NCBI RefSeq assembly: GCF_003611635.1
Contig: NZ_RAVZ01000029.1
Span: 1-45,149, forward strand
Length of the DNA: 45,149 bases
Direction: 5' to 3'
Origin: Corallococcus terminator
GTDB lineage: Bacteria > Myxococcota > Myxococcia > Myxococcales > Myxococcaceae
In this document: piece by piece, positions 39,401 through 45,149 of the stretch
Position numbering within the stretch: the first letter of the stretch is position 1
Layout: each line of letters starts with the position of its first letter
Notes under the pieces: generated by a model
The model's database searches: none
What the model saw: only the letters and a program-made list of their open reading frames with translations
Told to the model about the DNA's origin: nothing
Position numbers and translations under genes: made by a program

Positions 39401-39533
39401 CGCGGCGGGCGTGGGTCTGCGCTACGTGACGCCCGTGGGCCCGCTGGCCTTCGATGTGGGCTTCAACCTGGACCGCGACGAAGCGCTCAACGAAGCCCCC
39501 ACGCAGTTCCACTTCAGCATCGGTACGTTCTGA
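36363..39533 (+). CDS. Omp85 (BamA/TamA-like) protein with about seven POTRA repeats
   Basis: An outer-membrane barrel of 1056 residues. A signal peptide (VAALTAVLLLVCAWPAFA) is followed by POTRA-like repeats at about 58-125, 129-205, 208-283, 287-363, 366-481 (with an insertion at 391-435), 485-560 and 565-638, then a barrel to the C-terminal Phe. The Omp85 loop-6 motif is present as SLRGF in GGSSSLRGFRED. TamA has three POTRA domains and BamA five. Pairing with the tamB-like gene, which it overlaps by 76 bases, suggests a TamA role. GTG 36363 leaves a long basic N-terminus; a start further in, close to the hydrophobic core (36423, CTG), is possible. Confidence 0.9.
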   Translation: MGQREQPGVVRKPRARAEAWLGGRVAALTAVLLLVCAWPAFAASPTGSGDSDDAAPNVMAVELHLPEGVASEGLSALVTLRKGQALTPGAVRRSVEQLFATGRFADVVATTEDVPGGVRLVFQLTPLPQLAHVTVRGNRVLTTAELLDASGLLEGGPLDPEELDTAAASVREAYQRKGYDAVSVRVEEQSVPAGGVAVTLVVEEGKPTRVRQVTFSGSPALPLPRLVEALGMVPGEVFDRARLDLGLERLRVQLREGRHWRAWVGPPTIVVEDSEASVAVPLAAGPAFHLRFTGNRHFPATLLARVVAYDGEEALDESVAARLARRLEAFYRRRGFHDARVRALEMIRPDGDAAVLGFQVEEGPALRVTEVRFHGNVAVSSEALRAQLSNQVAAAETWPELDLPMREDPLETEGRGRRHGTSVVSPPDPSTVYVEDMWLEAVDAMTTAYREQGFASALVTFRGLTVDTVHHTAEADFDVEEGPRALLLDTAFEGLPPEVNPSWVTLLLPKGTPLSFERVEQAQAALERGLGREGYLFARVSNAVSVDGEGTSAQVAFRVDAGPRVHVGQVLLQGLKRSDPDVVLAQLDLKPGAPLSVEALADAQRRLSRLGLFRQAEISLADPNRREASKDVLVTVQERPRIDGEVSGGYFLVDGPRITLDTAWRNLDGRGLNLLARGKVNYAGASAEALSSSRLPTGCSTGELSGEACDSDLDGFSGLGGRGNLALSQPRLSFVAPQEIGARLDLIGERVHRPSYLSTRFAAVVGADWALASWVNVSLQYELENNRLRSRAGVLELVNRADQERLRYPYGDFALHSLRPSATLDFRDDPANPRRGMVLSTSAEFMRGISVHPTDVAGNRVPEFPIDGVKLSGSVSAYAPLGRRASVAVSVRAGTIVPLTEGSQNIGSKLFYLGGSSSLRGFREDGVLPQDVREVLHQRLAACRAVITPAGCPDDLKAVLSGQVPASQGGELYTLGKAELRVPAVAAVDLGLFFEVGNLWQDRTLFDAKVLRYAAGVGLRYVTPVGPLAFDVGFNLDRDEALNEAPTQFHFSIGTF

Positions 39534-39547
39534 CCGGAGGCCTTCGC

Positions 39548-40078
39548 GTGCGACCCGAACATCCGCGCCGTGGGATGGCTGGAGGGTGGGCCCTGCTGGG
39601 GCTGCTCGCGCTCGCGTGCCAGCATGGGCCGGACGCTTCCGCGAAGCCTCCGCGCCCCAAGTGGATGCCGCCGGAGGGGACCTGTCCTCGCGGGGCACAG
39701 CTCCAGATGGAGCGCCTGGGGTTGAAGACGGGGGACCGCATCCCGGTCATCGTGGACAGCATCCAGGACCACCCGGGGCCGGCCCGCTACAACTACAGCT
39801 TCGTCATCGCGCTGCCGCAGGGGGCAGGGGAGGCGAAGCTTCCAGGCGCGCGCATCGGTGGGCGGCTCTACGTGACGAAGCACCGCGTGTTCGGTCGGTA
39901 TGACCGCATCTTCACGCCGGAGAGCGGGGCCACGTCGGTGCCCTTCTGCGGCGTGCTGCTGGATTCGCGCTGGGACCGGGACGGCGAGGGGCTCATCGCG
40001 TATCCCAGTCCCCTGAAGGGCTTCTCCGTGGTGCAGGACAACACCGGCATCATCCTGGTGGTGGACCAGTACCCGTGA
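39548..40078 (+). CDS. predicted lipoprotein (176 aa) at the end of the TamB/Omp85 operon
   Basis: Unrecognised product. GTG 39548 has a strong GGAGG seven bases upstream and lies 14 bases after the Omp85 stop. A hydrophobic signal peptide ends in LALAC, giving lipid-modified Cys24. The mature part has alternating polar and hydrophobic strands (YNYSFVIALPQG, GRLYVTKHRVF, GIILVVDQYP) and one further Cys in VPFCGVLLD. The close spacing to the Omp85 gene makes a co-factor role in the envelope possible. It converges with the next gene across only 13 bases. Confidence 0.75.
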   Translation: MRPEHPRRGMAGGWALLGLLALACQHGPDASAKPPRPKWMPPEGTCPRGAQLQMERLGLKTGDRIPVIVDSIQDHPGPARYNYSFVIALPQGAGEAKLPGARIGGRLYVTKHRVFGRYDRIFTPESGATSVPFCGVLLDSRWDRDGEGLIAYPSPLKGFSVVQDNTGIILVVDQYP

Positions 40079-40091
40079 GGCCTAAGAGCTT

Positions 40092-41249
40092 TCAGTCCAC
40101 GTGGAGCGTGTAGCTCTGCTGGGTATTGCTCAGCAGGTCCTGGACGTGGAGCATGAAGGTGAAGTCGCCCGCGACCGTGGGTTTGCCGGAGAGGATGCCC
40201 TTCTTCGTGTCCAGGAGGATGCCCGTGGGCAGCGCCCCGTCCTTGATGCTCCACGTGAACGAGTTGCTGCCGCTGATCGTCTGGAAGACGTAGGCGTAGT
40301 CGGAGCCGACGCGCGCGTCTGGCACGCCGCGCGAGAGCAGCTTGACGAACGCGGTGACGTCCGCGAGGGCGATGGAGAGCGTGCGGGTGGCGCTCTGGGG
40401 CGGCGTGTCGCTGTCCGTCACCACCACCGTGAAGGTCCGCAGACCCTCCTGGGTCGTGGTGCCCGTGACGCCGCCGTTCGCGCTCAACGTCAGCCCCGAC
40501 GGCAGCGACTGCTGCGGGGCGAGGGCGAAGAGGTACGGAGCCTTGCCTCCAGTGGCGGAGACGGTCTCCGTGTAGGGATTGTTCCTGGGCGCGTCCGCGA
40601 GCGGCGCGGGCCCCGCGAGGCGCAGCACGGGCCGCACGCTCAGTCGCAGGCTGCCGCTGGCGCGCTTCATGGGGGTGCTCTCGTCGGTGACTTCCACCGG
40701 GAAGAAGACATCTCCCGCGCGCGAAGGCGTGCCGGTGAGCAGGCCTCCGGTGCCGAGCGAGAAGCCCTCCGGGAGCTGGTTCGTGAAGCTGAACGTGTAG
40801 GGTGGGGTTCCTCCCTGGGCCTGGAGCTGTTCCGTGAAGTAGACGGTTTCGGTGGCCCCATGCATGAGGGTGGACGTCAGCGAGAGCGCGGCGGGGCCCG
40901 CGTCCGGTGTCGTGCCTGCATCTGGTTGCGTGCCCGCATCGGCGGTGCCCGCATCGACAGTGCCCGCATCGACAGTGCCCGCGTCGGCCTCGCCTGCATC
41001 CGGCGTCGTGCCTCCATCCGGCTCCGTGCCCGCGTCCTCCTCGGAGATGGGCGGGTCGCACTGGCGGCCTTCGCCACAGGCCGGCAGGCACCGGTTCACA
41101 TCGGTGAGGCAGTAGGTGCCCGTCGGACAGCCCCCCGATGCATCACACGCGGCGAACCGTGAGAGGTCGGGCGCGAACGTGCAGGACTGCAACGTGAGGA
41201 GGAGGGCGCTGATCAGCGCTGCCTGGAGTTTCCGAAGGTGCGTCCTCAT
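40092..41249 (-). CDS. lipoprotein with Ig-like (He_PIG) repeats
   Basis: A 385-residue exported protein. The lipobox is LQSC (Cys23). A Cys-rich segment follows (about residues 30-65, with CDASGGCPTGTYC and CLPAC), then a low-complexity linker of repeated DAGT units (about 72-118). Three putative Ig-like repeats of the He_PIG type come next, each showing the LPxGhxL...G.hxGTPxxAG pattern (for example LPEGFSLGTGGLLTGTPSRAG and LPTGILLDTKKGILSGKPTVAG, each cited in part). It is the last gene of the leftward caspase operon; its ATG overlaps the previous stop (ATGA). It is a likely surface or periplasmic binding protein, with no known ligand. Confidence 0.82.
   Translation of the reverse strand: MRTHLRKLQAALISALLLTLQSCTFAPDLSRFAACDASGGCPTGTYCLTDVNRCLPACGEGRQCDPPISEEDAGTEPDGGTTPDAGEADAGTVDAGTVDAGTADAGTQPDAGTTPDAGPAALSLTSTLMHGATETVYFTEQLQAQGGTPPYTFSFTNQLPEGFSLGTGGLLTGTPSRAGDVFFPVEVTDESTPMKRASGSLRLSVRPVLRLAGPAPLADAPRNNPYTETVSATGGKAPYLFALAPQQSLPSGLTLSANGGVTGTTTQEGLRTFTVVVTDSDTPPQSATRTLSIALADVTAFVKLLSRGVPDARVGSDYAYVFQTISGSNSFTWSIKDGALPTGILLDTKKGILSGKPTVAGDFTFMLHVQDLLSNTQQSYTLHVD
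40906..41040 (-). repeat. tandem short repeats encoding the DAGT linker
   Basis: Units of about 15 bases (plus-strand form GTGCCCGCATCGACA and close variants) recur here and encode repeated Asp-Ala-Gly-Thr peptides. Unit length is a multiple of three, so copy-number change would alter linker length without breaking the frame. Confidence 0.6.
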
Positions 41250-42004
41250 GGCCACTCCCAGATGAACGACACCGCGCCCCCGAGCCCGAGCAGCGCACCC
41301 ACGCCCATCAGCACGTTCGACGTGCGTGCCTGCCGACGACCCGCGTCCAGCCGCGAAGCGAAGCAGCCCGAGAAGTCCTCGCCGGCCGAGGCGCACTCGC
41401 CCCCGTTCTTCGACACCCGGGACTCCGTGCTCCGCGCCGCGATTCCAAAGCCCACGCCCACCGCGAGCGCTACGCCGCCCGCGCCCATCATCACCTTGGG
41501 CAGCAGGCGTGAACCCCGGGGCGCGGCCTGCTTCACCGTCTCCGTGCGCAGGGGCGCCCAGACCTCCTGCAACGCCTGCCGGGCCCGCGTGTCCGCCTCG
41601 CCCGGCGTCAGGGCCGGTGCCTCGAACTGCGCGCGCGTCTCCGTGCCCCGCGCATCCGTCACCGTGAGCGCCACGCTGCGCCTGCCGCCCACGCCCAGCG
41701 CCACGCCGCGCACGAGCCTGCGCGCACCCAGCGACACGGCCTGCGCGCTCCGGCACTCCGTGTTGCCACACGATGACAGCGACGCGCCCGCCCCGCGCAG
41801 CCGCGCAGCCGTGTCCTCGCGCGACTCCAGACACGCATCCGGCAGGGCGGACACCGCGCGCCGCGTGGCGTCCTCCAGCGCACGCGCGTCGGCGGAAGGC
41901 AGCGCCACGCGTTCGAAGGGCATCAGCACCACGCGCGTGTCCGCGTCGCAGGCGACAGCACCTTGCGCGAGCCAGAGCAGAAGGGAGGTGGCGGACGCGC
42001 TCAT
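41246..42004 (-). CDS. envelope protein with two C-terminal membrane segments (252 aa)
   Basis: Not recognised as a named family. A signal-peptide-like N-terminus (ATSLLLWLAQGAVA) is followed by a domain of about 140 residues whose opening (DTRVVLMPFERVALPSADAR) and pattern resemble TolB/CsgG-like periplasmic domains; this likeness is tentative. Two hydrophobic segments (about residues 171-191 and 230-248) flank a Cys-containing loop. This tail layout recurs in myxobacterial envelope proteins as far as I recall. ATGA overlaps on both sides place it firmly in the caspase operon. Confidence 0.75.
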   Translation of the reverse strand: MSASATSLLLWLAQGAVACDADTRVVLMPFERVALPSADARALEDATRRAVSALPDACLESREDTAARLRGAGASLSSCGNTECRSAQAVSLGARRLVRGVALGVGGRRSVALTVTDARGTETRAQFEAPALTPGEADTRARQALQEVWAPLRTETVKQAAPRGSRLLPKVMMGAGGVALAVGVGFGIAARSTESRVSKNGGECASAGEDFSGCFASRLDAGRRQARTSNVLMGVGALLGLGGAVSFIWEWP

Positions 42005-43260
42005 GGCACCAGCGACGCGTCGGCTTCGTCGGGCGGCGGCGTGATGCCGAAGCTCGCCATGTAGCCCCGGTAGAAGCGCTGTCCGAAGGGCACGGAGAAG
42101 AGCTTGTCCCGGAAGGCATCCTCCACGGCGCCCCGGGCCGCCACGGTGGACTCGCGCCAGGCCAGCCCCCCTGCGTCCACCACCTCCGCCGCGCGCGTGA
42201 GGTTGAACGTCGCTTCCCGACCCGTGCCGCGCAGGTAGTAACCCCGCCCCACGGGCAACGACACCACCAGCGGCCGTTCGCGCTCCTTGTGCAGCTCCAC
42301 CACGCGGATGCCTCGTGCGTCCTCCACCCACAGCCGGCCCTCCAGGCCCGTGGGCACGAGCAGGTAGCCCAGCGACGCGGCGGTCCCCATGTCCGTCAGC
42401 GCGAACGCCCGGTCCAGCGCGGGCGGCTGGATGAACACTCGCGGCTGTCCCCGCACGTCGTCCAGACCCTGGCTGGCGGCGGCCACGAAGGCCCGCAGCT
42501 CCGCGTAGTCCACGCGTCCGTCGCCGTTGACGTCGCCCGCGCCCGACAGCGCCGAGCGCACCATGTGGCTGAAGACGCCGGAGCGGATGGCGCTCCACTC
42601 GTGGCTCTCCTGCTCCGACGACGTGGACAGCACCACGCCCACCTGCGGGAAGCGCTCCAACTCGCGCCCGCCCAGCAGGCCCTTCACGGCGTCCGCGTAC
42701 GCGGGCCCCACCGGCAAGGAGCCGCGCGAGTGCACGAAGAAGTACGAATCACACGCGTCCACGATGAGCTGGATGAAGGACGCCTTGCTCGGCGCGAGCA
42801 CGCGCGAGAACAGCTCCGTGCGCGTCAGGGGCCCGTCCAGCAGGCTCACCGTGCCTTCTCCCGCGGCGCCGCGCTTGCCGTGGCCCACGAAGACGAAGGA
42901 CAGCACCGGCGCCTGTCCCCGCGCCCGGTCCTGGGCCATGCGCTCATTCAGGCGGCGGAGCGCGTCCTCCAGGGAGGCATGCGTGGGAGGGCGCGTCTTC
43001 GCGGCGAGCCCCGGGTGCAGGGCCTGCGTGTCGGCGTCCAGCACACTGAGCAGGACGACCTCGCGCGAGCGGGGCGCGAACAGCTCGTAGTACCGGGCGC
43101 CGTCGTCGTCGGCGTAGCGCAGGGGGGCCTGGGACTTCTCCGTGCCCGTGTTGCTGGCGACGATGAGCGCGTAGTGCACCTGTTCGGGCGCGGCGCTCGC
43201 GGCGGTTCCCACCAGGAGGAGCACACCCAGGGCCAGGGTCCTGTGGGAGGGCGTTCGCAT
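42001..43260 (-). CDS. secreted caspase-like (C14) protease with EF-hand loop
   Basis: A 419-residue protein with a signal peptide (cleavage near ASAA-PEQ). The caspase p20-like domain has the catalytic dyad visible as His127 (FVFVGHGKRG) and Cys170 (LIVDACDS), preceded by the nucleotide-fold-like strand YALIVASNTGTE and the DDDGARYYELF helix typical of bacterial C14 proteins. A perfect calcium-binding EF-hand loop follows at 243-254 (DVNGDGRVDYAE). The C-terminal 150 residues form a beta-rich domain of unknown function. It is the first gene of a leftward three-gene operon and is divergent from the ECF-type sigma factor gene. Its substrate is unknown. Confidence 0.88.
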   Translation of the reverse strand: MRTPSHRTLALGVLLLVGTAASAAPEQVHYALIVASNTGTEKSQAPLRYADDDGARYYELFAPRSREVVLLSVLDADTQALHPGLAAKTRPPTHASLEDALRRLNERMAQDRARGQAPVLSFVFVGHGKRGAAGEGTVSLLDGPLTRTELFSRVLAPSKASFIQLIVDACDSYFFVHSRGSLPVGPAYADAVKGLLGGRELERFPQVGVVLSTSSEQESHEWSAIRSGVFSHMVRSALSGAGDVNGDGRVDYAELRAFVAAASQGLDDVRGQPRVFIQPPALDRAFALTDMGTAASLGYLLVPTGLEGRLWVEDARGIRVVELHKERERPLVVSLPVGRGYYLRGTGREATFNLTRAAEVVDAGGLAWRESTVAARGAVEDAFRDKLFSVPFGQRFYRGYMASFGITPPPDEADASLVP

Positions 43261-43354
43261 GGGGAGATGGCGCGGTGCGCCGGAAAGAAAGGATGCCACG
43301 GAAAACGTCCGACAATCCACTGGGGCCTGCTCGCGACAACATGCGGATGACGGG

Positions 43355-43371
43355 ACCGCGATGGTCGCGGT
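43355..43371. promoter_or_regulatory. inverted repeat in the caspase/sigma-factor divergent gap
   Basis: ACCGCGA and TCGCGGT form a seven-pair inverted repeat with a three-base centre, 14 bases before the sigma-factor ATG. It may be an operator or an mRNA hairpin. The 124-base divergent gap must hold the promoters of both operons; no clear consensus boxes were seen in it. Confidence 0.35.
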
Positions 43372-43384
43372 AAGCCCCTGAGGG

Positions 43385-44014
43385 ATGGAGTGGGATGACG
43401 ACACGCTGCGCCGTTTTCGAGAAGGCACCCCGGAGGTGTTGGCGGACGTGTATCGCGCGCACGCGGAGCCGCTCGCCCGCCTGCTCAAGGCGGCCGCATG
43501 GCGGGGGGCCTTCACCCGCTTGAGGAACGCGATGGAGTTGGAGAACACCCTGCTGGAGACCTTCGCCCGCGCGTTCGAGCCCCGCACGCGCGCGGCCTAC
43601 AACGGCACGCGTCCCTATTCCCACTTCCTGATGGGCATCGCGCGCAATGTCCTCCTCGAACAGTCGCGCGAGCGGGAGCTGGTGGGGCGGGACGTGCCCT
43701 TCGAGGGCCTCACCGAGGCGTCGGGCGAGGACGGCGGGTTGGCGGAGGTGCTGGAGGACCGCGAGGTGGAGACGCTGCTCGCGGTGTTCAAGGATGGACT
43801 GTCGCGCGAGGAGCACCGGCTGTTCGAGCTGCGCTTCGGCGAAGGCGTGGCCCAGGAAGACGCCGCCACGGCGCTGGGTCTCACGCGCATCCAGGTGCGG
43901 CGGCGGGAGTTCGGGTTGAAGTCCAGGCTGCTCGGGTTCCTCCAGTCGAAGGGGTACCTGGAGGACCTGGAGACGCAGGGCTGGAGCTTCTTCAAGCGAC
44001 GGAGTGCACGATGA
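43385..44014 (+). CDS. ECF-type RNA polymerase sigma factor
   Basis: A 209-residue sigma factor. Region 2 spans about residues 17-95 (VYRAHAEPLARLL ... SHFLMGIARNVLLEQSRERE, quoted in parts), and region 4 spans about 135-190 with a helix-turn-helix around VAQEDAATALGLTRIQVRRRE. There is no region 1 or 3, so it belongs with ECF (group IV) factors, although somewhat divergent. GAGGG abuts the ATG. The stop overlaps the anti-sigma gene by four bases (ATGA), so the pair is co-expressed. The divergent caspase operon is the obvious candidate target. Confidence 0.85.
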   Translation: MEWDDDTLRRFREGTPEVLADVYRAHAEPLARLLKAAAWRGAFTRLRNAMELENTLLETFARAFEPRTRAAYNGTRPYSHFLMGIARNVLLEQSRERELVGRDVPFEGLTEASGEDGGLAEVLEDREVETLLAVFKDGLSREEHRLFELRFGEGVAQEDAATALGLTRIQVRRREFGLKSRLLGFLQSKGYLEDLETQGWSFFKRRSAR

Positions 44015-44796
44015 GCCGCTGTGACGACCGTCGGGTGAAGCAGGCGATGGCTGCCCTCTTCGAGAAGGGCTCCGAGGCGCTGGACGCGGCCGGCTTCCAA
44101 CACCTGCGCGCGCACCTGGCGACGTGCCCTTCGTGCCAGGAGACCTACGACCGGCTGTCCCGCGTGGAGTCCGCGCTGGAGAAGCGCGCCCTTCCCCAGG
44201 CGAAGAGCGCGCTCTTGGAGCAGGCGCTGTGGGCGCGGATGGCGAAGCAGTCCAGTCCCGCCCCGCGTCCGGTGGTGGTGGAGCCCGCGCGCCGGTGGTT
44301 CACGTCCCCGTTTCTCGTGCCCCTGTCGCTGGGCGCGGCGGCGGCCGCCGTGGCGCTGATGGTCGTGGTGCCGTCGCTCCAGCCTCCGAGGGAGACGGCG
44401 CCGGAGTGGCAAGCGCGCTCGGCGGCGCCGGGCGTGGGGGCCTGGGGCGTGCGGGCCTTCTGCATCGCGCCTGCGGGGGCGGTGGTCGCGGAGGCCCGGC
44501 CGGGTGGGACGCTGGCGTGCGCGGAGGGCCACGCGGTGCAGTTCAGCTACACCGCGCCGGAGCGCGCTCGCCTGTCGCTGGACGGCACGTCCGTGACGGG
44601 GGAGGCGCTGCACTTCTTTCCGCGCGAGGGTTCGGCCTCCGAAGTCGCGGCCGGCGTGGACGTCGCGTTGCCGTTCAGCACGCCGGTCCAGGGGGGGTGG
44701 CTGACGGGCCCCGTGCTGGTGCGCGCGAACTTCACGGACGCGCAGGGCAGGACGGTCGCGGACACGCTGGTGACGCTCACGCCCGTGGCCCCCTGA
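44011..44796 (+). CDS. zinc-finger anti-sigma factor, membrane-anchored
   Basis: A 261-residue protein. The N-terminal ZAS-type zinc motif H35-x3-C39-x2-C42 (AHLATCPSC) is the hallmark of anti-sigma factors that hold ECF sigma factors at the membrane. A membrane segment (about 100-120) follows, then an exported beta-rich sensor part with two Cys (FCIAPAG, LACAEGH). It is translationally coupled to the sigma gene. The trigger for release is unknown. Anti-sigma factors of this type are often cleaved by proteases, and a secreted protease is encoded divergently. Confidence 0.87.
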   Translation: MSRCDDRRVKQAMAALFEKGSEALDAAGFQHLRAHLATCPSCQETYDRLSRVESALEKRALPQAKSALLEQALWARMAKQSSPAPRPVVVEPARRWFTSPFLVPLSLGAAAAAVALMVVVPSLQPPRETAPEWQARSAAPGVGAWGVRAFCIAPAGAVVAEARPGGTLACAEGHAVQFSYTAPERARLSLDGTSVTGEALHFFPREGSASEVAAGVDVALPFSTPVQGGWLTGPVLVRANFTDAQGRTVADTLVTLTPVAP

Positions 44797-44805
44797 AACG
44801 AACAA

Positions 44806-44835
44806 CCCCTCCCCCGTGTGAACACAGGGGAGGGG
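44806..44835 (+). terminator. strong hairpin after the anti-sigma gene
   Basis: A perfect CCCCTCCCC/GGGGAGGGG stem of nine pairs, with three more pairs (GTG/CAC) around a four-base loop, lies ten bases after the stop codon. No T-run follows. Confidence 0.6.
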
Positions 44836-45149
44836 CGGGGACTGCCGAGCTTTGTGGGGTCCGAAACGACGACGGACGCGGCGCGGCGATCCACTTCCTT
44901 GGTGCCGGGGGACCGCATGGCGCGTCGAGGAGGTCCTCGGGCCGCACGCACCATGCTCCGGCGATGGCGTTCGTGAAGGTGACGCGGCATCCAGGACGCG
45001 TCTGGAAATGAAGTGTCACGAGCCTGATTTCGTGGATCGTGATGCCACCGGATTCTTCTGGAGCGGCGGAATCCGGGCCCCTGCCCTGGCCAAGGGGGCG
45101 TCCGCGCCCCCGGGGCTGACAGTGTCTGGAGCGGGAGGGGGCTCCGGGT
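44836..45149. other. right-edge region without a confident gene
   Basis: These 314 bases show no clear gene. A stop-free minus-strand frame enters from the right edge and could hold the end of a gene (around 44890-45120 it reads plausibly, for example TLHFQTRPGCRVTF), but its codon use is less GC3-rich than its neighbours and it runs back through the hairpin at 44806-44835. An inverted repeat (GGGGGCGTCC near 45094 and GCGCCCCCGGG near 45105) is also present. It is left open. Confidence 0.3.

Noticed and set aside
44777-45149. Stop-free minus-strand frame entering from the right edge, with a possible GTG start at 45019
   Set aside because: Some residues look protein-like, but it overlaps the anti-sigma gene end and its terminator hairpin, has weaker GC3 bias than neighbours and matches no family I know. 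The sequence beyond the edge would decide it.

Overview
The window is about 45 kb of very GC-rich DNA whose genes almost all use G or C at the third codon position. The pilin N-terminus, the pil gene set (including the ABC-transporter genes pilG, pilH, pilI and a second sensor/regulator pair pilS2/pilR2) and the density of NtrC-type regulators point to a myxobacterium of the Myxococcaceae (Myxococcus/Corallococcus type). Genus is an inference from remembered gene content; no search was run.

Layout. (1) 162-3440: on the minus strand, tRNA (guanine-N7) methyltransferase trmB, a response regulator-diguanylate cyclase and a small lipoprotein; on the plus strand, ribF. (2) 3691-24310: one long type IV pilus island. 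pilB-pilT-pilC-pilS-pilR read rightward. pilA-pilG-pilH-pilI read leftward from a good sigma-54 promoter in front of pilA. pilD-pilS2-pilR2 and then pilM-pilN-pilO-pilP-pilQ read rightward. Together these encode the extension and retraction motors, platform, prepilin peptidase, alignment complex and secretin, plus two NtrB/NtrC-type pairs. (3) 24343-28208: a lipoprotein and a Roadblock/LC7 protein directly behind pilQ, then elongation factor P and the acetyl-CoA carboxylase pair accB-accC. (4) 28401-40078: a large TPR protein with a long acidic middle, an ExeA-like ATPase, a TamB-like protein, an Omp85 protein with about seven POTRA repeats, and a lipoprotein. The last four are so tightly packed that they look like an envelope-biogenesis operon. 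(5) 40092-44796: a leftward three-gene operon with 4-base overlaps (secreted caspase-like protease with an EF-hand loop, a two-TM envelope protein, an Ig-like-repeat lipoprotein), divergent from an ECF-type sigma factor and its zinc-finger anti-sigma factor. This last locus is the best candidate here for a poorly described system.

How the parts may work together: the diguanylate cyclase lies close to pilB, whose product has two tandem MshEN (c-di-GMP-binding) motifs. PilS/PilR can drive pilA through the sigma-54 promoter, while a strong hairpin between pilA and pilG may let pilin be made in excess of the ABC transporter. A Roadblock protein beside pilQ could connect the machine to Ras-like polarity GTPases. 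No tRNA, rRNA, CRISPR array, insertion sequence or phage gene was seen. Promoter and terminator calls come from reading the sequence by eye and are tentative unless stated otherwise.
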